Positions 52,418-61,269 of a stretch of DNA of 64,000 bases are shown in pieces. Positions within the stretch are counted from its first letter, which is position 1, and every line of letters begins with the position of its first letter. The stretch is from contig JAAYYU010000320.1 of NCBI GenBank assembly GCA_012515235.1, positions 1 through 64,000 of the forward strand, read 5' to 3'. This DNA comes from Candidatus Anammoximicrobium sp. (lineage in GTDB: Bacteria > Planctomycetota > Planctomycetia > Pirellulales > Pirellulaceae). Position numbers and translations under genes: made by a program. The notes below the pieces were generated by a model. That model was not told the origin of the DNA. It saw nothing but the letters and a program-made list of their open reading frames with translations, and ran no database searches.

Positions 52418-53851
52418 TTACGCTTTTCCCAGAATCCACAGATCGTCGATCATCGAACAGCGCCGTTCGCGGGTGAACGTCAGCGGCGTGGTGACGCCTT
52501 CGCCCGTCGGACCGGCGATGGAGTAGGACAAATAGCCTTCGCCGCCCAGTCCCAGAGCCGCCATGCACGGGCCGTTCTTGACGAACAGCGTCGTCTCCAG
52601 CGCGCGGCCCATTTGGGTCATGGTTCGGACGTTGTTCGAGTGAATGATGCTCGTGTGCCTGAATCCGTGTTCGGCCCGCTTGGCCTTGGCGATCGCTTCG
52701 TCGACGTCTCGGCAGCGGACGAAAGGCAGGAAGGGCATCATCTGTTCCACCGGCACGAACGGATTCGACTCGTCGGTCTCGCCGAACAGCAGTTCCACGC
52801 CGTCGGCCACGGTCCGGCCCGCGCCGCGAGCCAGCGTGGAAGCGTCCTGGCCCAGGAATTCCTTGGACGGCGCGTCGTGCCGGTGTTTTTCGTCGCCCAC
52901 CTGGACGATCGCGTTCTTCGTCAGTTGTGCGATCTCCTTGCTGTTCAGTTGCACCGCGCCGGCACGCTCCATGGCGGCCGTCATCCGGTCGAAGACCTGG
53001 TCCACGACAAAGACTTCTTTCTCGGCGATGCACAACAGGTTGTTGTCGTAGGCCGCGCCCTGGACGATCGAACGTGCCGCCCGCTCCAGATCGGCCGTCT
53101 GATCGACGACCACCGGAGGATTGCCGGGGCCGGCCACGATGGCCCGCTTGCCGCTGTTCAGCGCGGCGCGAGCCACGGCGGCGCCGCCGGTCACGCAGAT
53201 CAGCTTGACGTCGCGATGCTTGAAGATGATGTCTGCCGTCTGCAGCGTCGGTTCGGTGATCAGGCAGATCAGGTTGTCGATGCCCAGGTCACGGTGAATG
53301 GCCTCGTTATAGCGCCGCACCCCCTCGGCCGCCACGCGTTTGCCGCCGGGGTGCGGGTTGATGACCAGCGTATTGCCGGCGGCGATCATGCTGACCGCGT
53401 TGCCGGTGATCGTCGGCAGCGAATGGGTCACGGGGGTAATGGCGCCGATTACGCCGAAGGGCGCGTGCTCGATGACGGCCAGTCCACGGTCGCCGCTGTA
53501 CACCTCGCTCCGCAAGAACTCGACGCCGGGGCTGCGTTCGCCCAGTGTTTTCAGCTTCTCGATCTTGTGCTCCAAGCGGCCGATCTGGGTTTCGTTCATC
53601 TCCATCGTGCCCAACTCGACGCACTGGTCGATCGCGATCCGGCGGATCTGGCCGACGATCCGTTTGCGGTCCTCCAGGCTTCGCTCGCGGAGTCGCTCGT
53701 ACGCCGCCGCCGCCGCCGCGATGGCTTCGTTGGCGTCGTGGAAGATTCCGTGGCGGCCTTCGTAACCGGCGCTGGGGGCGGGAGGAATCCGCCCTACCTC
53801 GGTCAGCACCTGCGCGACAACGTTGCGGATCAATGTTTCGTCGATTTGCAT
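52418..53851 (-). CDS. CoA-acylating aldehyde dehydrogenase (BMC core enzyme)
   Basis: A 477-residue enzyme of the PduP/EutE class, oxidising an aldehyde (here most likely L-lactaldehyde) with NAD+ and CoA to acyl-CoA inside the shell. N-terminal amphipathic helix LIRNVVAQVLTEVGRI, then a Pro-rich linker, forms a probable encapsulation peptide. Rossmann region APFGVIGAITPVTHSLPT, NPHPGGKRVA, VTGGAAVARAAL; catalytic Cys274 in AAYDNNLLCIAEKEV. CoA-dependent members lack the general-base Glu of hydrolytic ALDHs, as here. Separated by about 130 bases from the BMC-P upstream. Confidence 0.93.
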   Translation of the reverse strand: MQIDETLIRNVVAQVLTEVGRIPPAPSAGYEGRHGIFHDANEAIAAAAAAYERLRERSLEDRKRIVGQIRRIAIDQCVELGTMEMNETQIGRLEHKIEKLKTLGERSPGVEFLRSEVYSGDRGLAVIEHAPFGVIGAITPVTHSLPTITGNAVSMIAAGNTLVINPHPGGKRVAAEGVRRYNEAIHRDLGIDNLICLITEPTLQTADIIFKHRDVKLICVTGGAAVARAALNSGKRAIVAGPGNPPVVVDQTADLERAARSIVQGAAYDNNLLCIAEKEVFVVDQVFDRMTAAMERAGAVQLNSKEIAQLTKNAIVQVGDEKHRHDAPSKEFLGQDASTLARGAGRTVADGVELLFGETDESNPFVPVEQMMPFLPFVRCRDVDEAIAKAKRAEHGFRHTSIIHSNNVRTMTQMGRALETTLFVKNGPCMAALGLGGEGYLSYSIAGPTGEGVTTPLTFTRERRCSMIDDLWILGKA

Positions 53852-53981
53852 GGCGTCCCTTGAAAGTCAGGATGGGTCCTGACGCATGATTCTGAGGTTT
53901 CTCGATTGGCTCTCCGCCCCCGCCTGCCTGCCGAACGTCTGACGACGGTACGGCGGTCAAGCCGCGGGGCCGCACCGTCTC

Positions 53982-54302
53982 CTACGCCGCGTCTCCCGCC
54001 CGCGAGTAAACGCACGCCGAATCCACGTGGACCGTGTCCACGATGCCGATGATCACGGCATCCAGCGGCAAATTCCTCGTTTCCGGCGTCAGCCGGGCAC
54101 TGGAGCCCAGCGTGACCAGGACCAGGTCGCCTTCGCCCGCGCCCAGCAGATCGACCGCGACAAACGTGCGGCCGGTGGTGGTCAGGCGATTTCGCGCCTG
54201 GGGTTCCAACCGGTACGGCTCAACGACCATCAGCTTGTAGCCGACCATCGAGGCCACCTTCTGCGTCGACACGAGCGAACCGGTTACCTTGGCGACGAAC
54301 AT
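53982..54302 (-). CDS. BMC-P (EutN/CcmL) pentameric vertex protein
   Basis: A 106-residue EutN/CcmL protein: MFVAKVTGSLVSTQKVASMV, GYKLMVVEPYRLEP, FVAVDLLGAGEGDLVLVTLG and PLDAVIIGIVDTVHVD. It follows acetate kinase by 3 bases in the operon. The loop containing QARNRLTTTGRT is longer than in the 85-residue paralogue. The next gene start (ALDH) is 130 bases downstream, the largest gap on this side of the operon. Confidence 0.92.
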   Translation of the reverse strand: MFVAKVTGSLVSTQKVASMVGYKLMVVEPYRLEPQARNRLTTTGRTFVAVDLLGAGEGDLVLVTLGSSARLTPETRNLPLDAVIIGIVDTVHVDSACVYSRAGDAA

Positions 54303-54305
54303 GGT

Positions 54306-55496
54306 TCAATCCTTGTGCTGCAACAGCCGTTTCGCCAACCTTGCCACGACCAATTCTTCGTTGGTCGGCACAATCCAGATCTGCGTGCGGCTTGGGGCCG
54401 CGGAGACCCTGCTTTCGCCCTGGGCGGCGGCGTTGGCCGCCGGGTCGAGGACGATGCCCAGTTCCTCCAGCCCGGCACAGACCGCTTGCCGCGTGCGAAC
54501 GCCGTTCTCGCCGATGCCGCCGGTGAAGGCGATCACGTCGGCGCCGCCGAGTTCCACCAACAGACCGCCCAAGTGCCGGCGGGTCTCCGTGTGGAACACG
54601 TCCAGCGCCAGTCGAGCCCGCTTGTGGCCCGCGTCGGCCGCTTGCTCCAAATCCCGTACGTCGCCGCTCAGGCCGCTCAGGCCCAACAGGCCGCTGCGGC
54701 AGGCCAGGTCGTCCAGCACCTGATCGAGCGTCTTGCCGGTCGCCCGCATGATCACGGGCAAGGCAAACGGATCGAAATCGCCCACGCGATTGTTGTGCGG
54801 CAGTCCCGACTGGGGACTCATGCCCATCGACGTGGCCGCGCTGGCCCGTCCGCGGATCGCACACAGGCTGCTGGATCCGCCCAAATGGCACGAGATCACC
54901 CGCAGATCTTCCCGCCCCAGCAGTTCGGCGACGCGGCCGGCAACGAACCGATGGCTGGCGCCGTGGAACCCCCACCGCATCACGTGCCACTGGTCTGCCC
55001 ACTCGTACGGAACCGGATAGTACCGCCAGCGGGCGGGAACCGTGGCATGGAAGCCCGTCTCGAACGCCGCCACCAGCGGGATTTCCGGCAGTCGTTCCGC
55101 CAACCGTCGCATGACGCGGATGTAGGGCGGATTGTGCGCCGGCGCCACCTGGTTCATCTCCTCCATCGCGGCGAGCACGTCGGCGGTCACCTGCTGGGTC
55201 CCGCTGATCCGGCCGCCATGCACCGCCTTGAAGCCGATCGCCGCAACCTCGGCGGCCGATTTCAAACAACCGGTCTCCGGGTGCGTCAACTGTTCGAGAC
55301 ACTGCTGGACCGCCACCGCATGATCCGGCACCGACGCCGTCCGTTCCTGCCGCTGCCCGCCGATCTCCACAAAACAACGGCTTTCCGGAGAGCCGATGCG
55401 CTCGACGCCGCCGCGCGCCAATTGGCGCTCGTCCGCCATGTCGAACAACCGGTACTTGAAACTGGTCGAACCCAGGTTGGCAACCAAGATCTTCAT
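54306..55496 (-). CDS. ackA: Acetate/propionate kinase-type acyl kinase
   Basis: A 396-residue ASKHA-fold kinase: ILVANLGSTSFKYRLFD (adenosine/phosphate-1), FKAVHGGRISG, AFETGFHATVP, RWGFHGASHRFVAGR, ISCHLGGSSSLCAI and TGGIGENGVRTRQ. Acetate kinases show GSSS[LV]K...; here GSTSFKYRL keeps the pattern. In this locus it would convert lactyl-phosphate made by PduL to lactate and ATP. Start set at 55496 (MKILVANLG). The gene lies between BMC-H and BMC-P genes, so it is a BMC operon member, either inside or at the shell. Confidence 0.9.
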   Translation of the reverse strand: MKILVANLGSTSFKYRLFDMADERQLARGGVERIGSPESRCFVEIGGQRQERTASVPDHAVAVQQCLEQLTHPETGCLKSAAEVAAIGFKAVHGGRISGTQQVTADVLAAMEEMNQVAPAHNPPYIRVMRRLAERLPEIPLVAAFETGFHATVPARWRYYPVPYEWADQWHVMRWGFHGASHRFVAGRVAELLGREDLRVISCHLGGSSSLCAIRGRASAATSMGMSPQSGLPHNNRVGDFDPFALPVIMRATGKTLDQVLDDLACRSGLLGLSGLSGDVRDLEQAADAGHKRARLALDVFHTETRRHLGGLLVELGGADVIAFTGGIGENGVRTRQAVCAGLEELGIVLDPAANAAAQGESRVSAAPSRTQIWIVPTNEELVVARLAKRLLQHKD

Positions 55497-55579
55497 GATC
55501 CGCACTCCGTTTCCTGCGCTGCGGACGCCCTTCTTCGGCGCGCCGTCAAACGGCGATCCGATTGCAGCCGCAACCCACG

Positions 55580-55849
55580 TTACGACAAGAATGCCTCGAC
55601 CAGTCCTTCCGCCGGGCGCGGAATCACATGGCTGCTGACCAGTTCGCCCACTTGGCTGGCCGCGTTCGCGCCGGCTTCGACCGCCGCCCGCACGCTGCCC
55701 ACGTCGCCTTTGACGATCGCGGTCACCAAGCCGCCGCCGATGCCGACCCGCTTGACAATCTCCACATTCGCCGCCTTGGCCATCGCATCAGTCGCTTCGA
55801 CCAGGGCGATCAGGCCCTTCGTTTCCACCAATCCAATTGCTGTTTGCAT
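55580..55849 (-). CDS. BMC-H hexameric shell protein
   Basis: An 89-residue single-BMC-domain protein: MQTAIGLVETKGLIALVEAT, DAMAKAANVEIVKRVGIGGG, LVTAIVKGDVGSVRAAVEAG, SHVIPRP. It forms the flat hexamers that tile shell facets; the pore loop is the IGGG segment between the second and third strands. It is about 130 bases after the other BMC-H gene. Length and the ETKG, EAAD-like and GDV blocks are canonical. Confidence 0.95.
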   Translation of the reverse strand: MQTAIGLVETKGLIALVEATDAMAKAANVEIVKRVGIGGGLVTAIVKGDVGSVRAAVEAGANAASQVGELVSSHVIPRPAEGLVEAFLS

Positions 55850-55979
55850 CGCCAGAAATCCTCGTCTGTGAAAAATACCTGCCGGGTCACCGGCCCAGCT
55901 TGTCTGCTCGTTGATGACGTCAACGCAATCTGTCCTGCGACAGGGACGGGGTGAAACCCGTCCTGCAGGAGTCGGCCAA

Positions 55980-56282
55980 CTACTTGGACGCAGCCCGCTT
56001 GAGCGGCGGCGGCAGCACGATATTCAAGTCGTCGTGGGGGCGAGGAATGACCTGCACGCTGACCACTTCGCCGACTCGGCCCGCCGCATTCGCCCCCGCG
56101 TCCGTCGCCGCTTTCACGGCCGCAACGTCGCCGGTCACGAACGCCGAAACCAACCCGCTGCCGACCTTGTCCCAACCGTGGAAAGTCACGTCGGCCGCCT
56201 TCAACATGGCGTCGGTAGCTTCGACCAGACTCACAAATCCCTTGGTCTCGATCATGCCCAACGCTTCCATCGCCTTTGCCAT
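55980..56282 (-). CDS. BMC-H hexameric shell protein
   Basis: A 100-residue BMC-H: MAKAMEALGMIETKGFVSLV, AADVTFHGWDKVGSGLVSAF, VTGDVAAVKAATDAGANAAG, VQVIPRPHDDLNIVLPP. The pore region reads DKVGSGL, unlike the IGGG of its neighbour, so the two hexamers should have different pore chemistry. The C-terminal LPPPLKRAASK tail is basic. Start at 56282; a longer frame to 56327 has no matching family sequence. Confidence 0.95.
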   Translation of the reverse strand: MAKAMEALGMIETKGFVSLVEATDAMLKAADVTFHGWDKVGSGLVSAFVTGDVAAVKAATDAGANAAGRVGEVVSVQVIPRPHDDLNIVLPPPLKRAASK

Positions 56283-56364
56283 CTTGCCAGTTCTCCCCAC
56301 AAAAAAAGGTACCTGCAATCCTGTCAACTCTTCCGCCGTGCCTGATGGAATCGGTCCGATCAGG

Positions 56365-56391
56365 AGCCCGGCTTTGGGAAAGAGCCGGGCT
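56365..56391. promoter_or_regulatory. Hairpin in the PduL/BMC-H intergenic gap
   Basis: AGCCCGGCT (56365-56373) pairs with AGCCGGGCT (56383-56391), a 9-bp GC-rich stem with a 9-base loop and no T-run. It lies in the 278-base gap between pduL and the first BMC-H gene, upstream of the shell genes, and may act in attenuation or RNA processing that sets different levels of PduL and shell proteins (inference). Confidence 0.45.
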
Positions 56392-56474
56392 GCCCCGTGT
56401 TTCTCCGCCTGCGTTTCCAGCTAGTATCCAACGGACTATCGGCACTTTCTACGCGTCGTTGATACAGTCACGGT

Positions 56475-56559
56475 TTCCGTGCCGGGGTCAGGCTGACCCC
56501 CTTTCGCTCGACCGTGCCATCCTGGACGGTGTCTTTTTGTGTTCCTTTCCCGTTGAGTG
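56475..56559. mobile_element. Dispersed inverted-repeat (MITE/REP-like) element, copy 2
   Basis: The head TTCCGTGCCGGGGTCAGGCT and the palindrome GGGGTCAGGCTGACCCC (56483-56499) are followed by about 55 bases that align at ~70% with the flank of the 17.3-kb copy (CATCCTGGACGG against CATCATGAACGG, TTTTTGTG against TTTTGTG, TTCCCGT in both). It sits directly past the pduL stop codon. The long inner arms of copy 1 are missing here. Confidence 0.55.
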
Positions 56560-57258
56560 CTAGCAGGGCCGCGCGTTCGGTTCCTGCCTCAACAATTCGA
56601 TCTTCGTCGCCTGGTCCATGTGGCACGCGTTGCCCTCGTCCGTGTCCAGGTGGACCTCCAGCTTGCTGGCCGGATCGGCCCGCACCTTCAGGTCTTCCAG
56701 AATCACGGAGCATTGGGGCGAGACGACCCGCAACCTCATCATGTCCCCGTTTTGGACCCCGTAGTATTCGGCGTCGCGGACGTTCATGTGGACGTGACGG
56801 GCCGCCCGAATTACGCCTTCCTTCAGTTCCACCACGCCCCGCGGGCCGACCAGCACGCAACCGGGACTGCCTTGGAGGTTGCCGCTGTGCCGCACCGGCG
56901 CGTCGATTCCCAGCGAGATCGAATCAGTAAACGCCAGTTCGACCTGGCTGTGCGGCCGAGTCGGCCCCAGCACGCGCACCGTAGGCAGCATCCGCCGCCG
57001 CGGCCCGACGACCATCACGGTTTCTTCGGCTGCATAGTAGCCGTCCTGGTACAAGTCCTTCATCGGCGTCAGCTTGTGGCCCGGACCAAACAGAGTCTCG
57101 ACATGCTCGTCCGTCAGGTGGACGTGCCGCGCGGAGATCGTGACAACCAGCTTCGGCGCGTAAGGAACCGGCCGCCGGTTGCCCCCCGCCTGCTGCAGCA
57201 CGATCTGGCGGACGATCTTCTCGATGGATTGGCGATCAATCGGAGCTGTCAAAACCAT
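56560..57258 (-). CDS. pduL: Phosphate acyltransferase PduL (BMC phosphotransacylase)
   Basis: A 232-residue PduL-type phosphotransacylase, unrelated to Pta. It has two beta-barrel domains each with HVH zinc motifs: ISARHVHLT (His45, His47) and RAARHVHMNV (His155, His157); QVELAFTDSISLGIDAPVR and GCVLVGPRGVVELKEGVI are typical. The N-terminal helix QSIEKIVRQIVLQQAGG is a probable encapsulation peptide. It swaps CoA for phosphate on lactyl-CoA, recycling CoA inside the shell. First gene of the visible operon; the region upstream (57259-57592) should hold the promoter. Confidence 0.95.
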   Translation of the reverse strand: MVLTAPIDRQSIEKIVRQIVLQQAGGNRRPVPYAPKLVVTISARHVHLTDEHVETLFGPGHKLTPMKDLYQDGYYAAEETVMVVGPRRRMLPTVRVLGPTRPHSQVELAFTDSISLGIDAPVRHSGNLQGSPGCVLVGPRGVVELKEGVIRAARHVHMNVRDAEYYGVQNGDMMRLRVVSPQCSVILEDLKVRADPASKLEVHLDTDEGNACHMDQATKIELLRQEPNARPC

Positions 57259-57592
57259 GCCCGCATCACTCCCGGACCGAGGAAGCGCGCGTCGCGGAGG
57301 CTGCGACCGCCAACCGCGCAGCCGCGTCGTCCACCGTCTCTGCCGCCACCGTCAGTTCAAGATAGTCTAGGTCACGCGATGCTGCCTTCTCGCCAGGAAC
57401 TTGCCGCGCCGTGCGAATTAGGCAAGGCTGGACCGGTTTTGCCGATGATTCCGAGGATGCATGGCGCCCGCTGCGCCGGCGGTAGCGCCATGGCCCGCCG
57501 TTCGTCAACCCCCGTTCGAGGAATCACTGTCCGAGGACACGTGAGCGGCACGGCGCTAGTCGCCGGTTTTGCGGCCGAACCGGAACCGGCGT
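57259..57592. other. Upstream region of the BMC operon
   Basis: About 330 bases between the 3' end of the FxsA-like gene (minus) and pduL (minus). A minus frame 57266-57508 exists but is low-complexity and has no family match. It is the only substantial space for the BMC operon promoter and operator. No DeoR-type regulator gene is adjacent, unlike many such loci. No clear palindromic operator was found by eye. Confidence 0.45.
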
Positions 57593-58099
57593 CTAACGGC
57601 CATCCCCTGTTTCATTCCGCGAACGACCGCCACCGTCCGGCGTGTTATCCCGGCCCTCCGCGCCGACGACATACGAGTCGATCACCTCCGAGCGGCCTGG
57701 CGGTGCGGGCCAGGAACCAAAGCCCGCTGGGTGAACGGTGAACCGAGCTTTGAACCAGGCGACCAGCCGCCTCCGAAAGTGGTTGCGCGTCCAGGGAATC
57801 AGCAACGAAAAACCGAGCAGGTCGGTCAGAATGCCGGGCGTCAGGAGCAGGGCTCCGGCGACAAAGATCAGCGCCGCGTCCAGCAACGCTTCCGCCGGCA
57901 GTTGGCCGGCCGCGAGTTCCGCATGAATCCGCGACCAGACACGCCAGCCCTGCGATTTGGCCAACAGCGTTCCGACCACGCCGGTGGCGATGACCAAGCC
58001 AAGCGTCATCTGCCAGCTCGTCGCATCGGCCAGATAGAGCAGCAGGACGAGTTCGGCCAGCGGAACGAAGAGGAACAGGAGCAGGAGTTTCAGAAGCAC
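57593..58099 (-). CDS. fxsA: FxsA family membrane protein
   Basis: About 168 residues with four hydrophobic segments: LLKLLLLFLFVPLAELVLLL, MTLGLVIATGVVGTLLAK, ALLDAALIFVAGALLLTPG and DLLGFSLLIPW. The PLAE near the start and LLTPGILTDLLGF are the FxsA (PF04186) signatures; the family includes the E. coli protein that relieves F-plasmid exclusion of phage T7. The start is probably GTG 58099. The C-terminal ~50 residues are polar and variable. Confidence 0.88.
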   Translation of the reverse strand: MLLKLLLLFLFVPLAELVLLLYLADATSWQMTLGLVIATGVVGTLLAKSQGWRVWSRIHAELAAGQLPAEALLDAALIFVAGALLLTPGILTDLLGFSLLIPWTRNHFRRRLVAWFKARFTVHPAGFGSWPAPPGRSEVIDSYVVGAEGRDNTPDGGGRSRNETGDGR

Positions 58100-58164
58100 G
58101 GGATTTTTGCTCGAACAGGGCCTCGCTTCAGGGAGTGCCGCGTCTGTCTCACGCACCGGGATGT

Positions 58165-59493
58165 CTAGGCCGTGCGCCAGTAACCGCCGCGGGCGTGGTC
58201 GTACGCGGCCTCGGCACCACCGCGGGATTCGTCGAAACGGCCGTCGCGGAAGACCTCGTGGCCCCGCACCCACGTGCGGACCGGCCAGCCTTGCAGCGTC
58301 TCGCCATGCCAAGGACTCCAGCCACATTTGGTCTGCTGCTCCTCGTTGCGGATCACGGCCGTCTTGTTCATGTCCACCAGCACGAGATCGGCGTCGTAAC
58401 CGACGGCGATGCGGCCCTTGCCGACGATGTCCCAGACACGGGCCGGCGCATCGCACATCCAATGGACGATCTGCTCGATCGTGCAGCGGCCTTGGTTCGC
58501 CTGATTCAACATCAAGGCCAGCGAGTTCTCCACGGCGGGCACGCCGGAGGGCGATTGCGGATAGGGCCGTTGCTTCTCCTGGAGCGTGTGCGGCGCGTGG
58601 TCGGTGGCGACGACCTGCAGCCGTCCGTCCAGCAGCGCCTGCCACAGCTGAGCTCCGTCCTGCTGTGTCTTCAGCGAGGGATTCATCTGCGCGAGCGTGC
58701 CCAGCCGCGGATAATCGTCCACGCTGAAGAACAGATGGTGCGGGCAGACCTCGGCCGTAATCAAGCCGCGGTGATCGGCCACCAGTTGCGTTTCCGCGCC
58801 GGTCGACACGTGCAAGACGTGGAACCGGTGCTGGTGTCGGACGGCCAAATCCAAAGCGCGGCGGGTACAGGCCACCGCCGCCTGATGGTCGCGAATCCGC
58901 GAGTGATCGGCGACGTCCTGCGTGCCGGCGTAACGCTGGCTGTTGGCGCGGATGATCGTCTCGGATTCGCAATGAGCGCAGAGGGGCAGCGTGGTTTCGC
59001 CAAAGATCCGCTCCAGGGCGTCCTGGTCGTCCACCAGCAGGTCGCCGGTGCTGGAGCCGATGAAAATCTTGATGCCCGGCGTGCGTTGGGCCCGCCGGAG
59101 GTCGTCCAGGTTGTCCGGCGTCGCGCCGATGTAGAATCCGTAGTTGACCAGGCTCCGCTCGGCCGCCAGGGCCAGCTTCTCGTCCAGTCGCGCTTGCGTA
59201 GTCGTGTTGGGGGTCGTGTTCGGCATGTCCAGGAAGGTGGTCACGCCGCCCTTAGCGCACGCTCGGCTGGCGTGACGCAGATCCTCCTTGTGCGTCAGGC
59301 CGGGTTCGCGGAAGTGCACCTGGTCGTCGATCACACCGGGGATCAAGTGCAGTCCGGCGGCGTCGACGACCGTCTCGGCCTGCGTGTGAATCGCCGGATC
59401 GATGGCCGCGATCTGGCCGCCGTCGATCAGGACGGAGGTCGGCAACGTGCCCTCGGGCAAAACGACCGTTGCGTTTCGGATGAGCGTCTTCAT
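58165..59493 (-). CDS. pyrC: Dihydroorotase
   Basis: A 442-residue amidohydrolase: LIPGVIDDQVHFREPGLTHK (the metal motif usually DxHxH appears as DQVH, a form also seen in the Bacteroidetes-like branch), TTFLDMPNTTPNTTT, FIGSSTGDLLVDD near the carboxylated-Lys position, LCAHCESETI, HVLHVSTG, CPHHLFF and VATDHAPHTLQEKQ with catalytic Asp, then SGVPAVENSLALML. It closes carbamoyl-aspartate to dihydroorotate in pyrimidine synthesis. It ends some 65 bases before fxsA on the same strand. Confidence 0.9.
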   Translation of the reverse strand: MKTLIRNATVVLPEGTLPTSVLIDGGQIAAIDPAIHTQAETVVDAAGLHLIPGVIDDQVHFREPGLTHKEDLRHASRACAKGGVTTFLDMPNTTPNTTTQARLDEKLALAAERSLVNYGFYIGATPDNLDDLRRAQRTPGIKIFIGSSTGDLLVDDQDALERIFGETTLPLCAHCESETIIRANSQRYAGTQDVADHSRIRDHQAAVACTRRALDLAVRHQHRFHVLHVSTGAETQLVADHRGLITAEVCPHHLFFSVDDYPRLGTLAQMNPSLKTQQDGAQLWQALLDGRLQVVATDHAPHTLQEKQRPYPQSPSGVPAVENSLALMLNQANQGRCTIEQIVHWMCDAPARVWDIVGKGRIAVGYDADLVLVDMNKTAVIRNEEQQTKCGWSPWHGETLQGWPVRTWVRGHEVFRDGRFDESRGGAEAAYDHARGGYWRTA

Positions 59494-59625
59494 GGTGAGG
59501 CCTGAGCGAAGGGCATACGTGGCACAGCTCTTCGTGCCGTGCGGTTCTGGATGGATCGTACGCCATGCGGCGCGACTCGGAGAGCCGTGCTACGGCGGAC
59601 TGGCGCAGCTCGGAGAGTCATGCTG

Positions 59626-61044
59626 CTACTGAACTTCGTACGTTATACGTCCGTGGTGCTGGGCCCGCGAGACCAGGTCCATCGAATACAGGCCGGCCAG
59701 CACGAATTCCACGCAGGAAGCCCGGACCGCAACATCTTCCGAGGCGTTGACCTCAAAGGCCTTGTCCCAGACCGGCGGGACGCGTTTCAAGCGGTCGGCG
59801 TATTGCCGGGACGGCAGCAGGTCGCCGACTTCGATCTTCACGCCTTTGCTGAAGATCTCGGAGATCTGAGCCAACCCGTGCTCATCGACATACTGCTCGA
59901 ACACCACGCGAATCGCCTCGGCCGTGACCGCGTCCAGCACTTGCCGCTCTGTCATCTGATGGCTGCCCATCAGATCCAATTCCAGCTTGCCCAACGACGA
60001 GGAGTAGATCCGGCCCAGGTCGCTGATCCGCGGCACCGACGGGCGTTCGTTCAGCAGCACGCCCCGCTGACGGGCGCTGGACACCATCGTGCGGTAATTC
60101 GCGATGCTGAACCGCGCGCTGATCCCCGACTGCTGGTCCACGTACTTCGACTTGCGGGCCTGGACCGTGATTTCCTCGATGATCTCCTTCATGAAATAGG
60201 GCACAGCGACCGGATACGGTCCGCCCAGATCCAGGCCCGCTTCCTGCTCGATAATCTCGATGCCCACGTCCCGCGAGCGGGGATAGTGCGTGTGGACCAC
60301 GGAGCCGATCCGGTCCTTGAGCTGCGGAATGACCTTGCCGCTGCGGTTGAACGTAGCCGGGTTGGCCGAGAACAGCAGCATGAGGTCCAGGTCAAAACGG
60401 ATCGGATAGCCGCGGATCTGAACGTCGCGTTCCTCCAGGATGTTGAACAACCCGACCTGCACCAACTCGTCCAGTTCCGGCAGTTCGTTGACCGCGAAAA
60501 TCCCGCGGTGCATCCGCGGGATCAGGCCGAAGTGCAACGCCTGTTCGGTGGACATGCTCTCGCCGACGGCCAACTTGGCCGGGTCGATCTCGCCGATCAC
60601 GTCGGCAAATTTGGTGCCCGGCGCCAAGCGTTCCGCGTAACGCTCGTCGCGATGCCACCAGCCGATGGGCACGTCCTCCTCGCGGTGCTCCGCGACGAAC
60701 TGTCTGCCAACGCTGCTGATGGGGTGACAGGGATCGTCGTGGAAGGGCGTTTGGGGAATGTCGAGGTAGGGGATGAATTCGTCCAGGAAACGCACCAAGC
60801 CGCGCATCAGCCGCGTCTTGGCTTGTCCCTTCTCGCCCAGGAACAGCAGGTCATGGCCCGCCAGCAAGGCCAGATTGATCTCCGGAATGACCGTGTCGTC
60901 ATAGCCGACGATGCCGGGGAACAACTCCTCGCCGGACGCCAGCATCCGCAGGAAATTGTCATGCACTTCGCGTTTGACGGATCGGGATTGCCAGCCGCTG
61001 TCCCGCAACGCCTTCAAGTTCGTCGGCCGATTCGTGCTTGTCAT
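59626..61044 (-). CDS. MoxR/magnesium-chelatase-like AAA+ ATPase
   Basis: A 472-residue AAA+ protein: PEINLALLAGHDLLFLGEKG with Walker A-like GEKGQAKTR, RGIFAVNELPELDELVQVGL (Walker B-like, with sensor-1 FSANPATFNR), IPQLKDRIGSVVHTHYPRS with the Arg finger, and a C-terminal helical lid. It corresponds to magnesium chelatase subunit-like ATPases that lack the chelatase partners in planctomycetes; the role may be chaperone-like. AGGAGAAATTC precedes ATG 61044. The longer open frame upstream of this start has no family sequence. Confidence 0.85.
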   Translation of the reverse strand: MTSTNRPTNLKALRDSGWQSRSVKREVHDNFLRMLASGEELFPGIVGYDDTVIPEINLALLAGHDLLFLGEKGQAKTRLMRGLVRFLDEFIPYLDIPQTPFHDDPCHPISSVGRQFVAEHREEDVPIGWWHRDERYAERLAPGTKFADVIGEIDPAKLAVGESMSTEQALHFGLIPRMHRGIFAVNELPELDELVQVGLFNILEERDVQIRGYPIRFDLDLMLLFSANPATFNRSGKVIPQLKDRIGSVVHTHYPRSRDVGIEIIEQEAGLDLGGPYPVAVPYFMKEIIEEITVQARKSKYVDQQSGISARFSIANYRTMVSSARQRGVLLNERPSVPRISDLGRIYSSSLGKLELDLMGSHQMTERQVLDAVTAEAIRVVFEQYVDEHGLAQISEIFSKGVKIEVGDLLPSRQYADRLKRVPPVWDKAFEVNASEDVAVRASCVEFVLAGLYSMDLVSRAQHHGRITYEVQ

Positions 61045-61269
61045 GAATTTCTCCTGCTGCATTATAGACCCATGTCGGATCGGGCAAGATGGGCGGGCGA
61101 CTGCGAAGAATGGAGGGTGAGGGCGTAAGGATGATGGAACCGGGGTGCGGGGGGAATGAGCGGGGCTTGGCGTTTCCGCATTTGGGCTCTGCCGTCGCCC
61201 TGTCATGAGTGCCTTGGGCTTCGTCATTTCCTTCCCCGCCCGCTTGTGGCCGGACGGGAAAACCCTACG

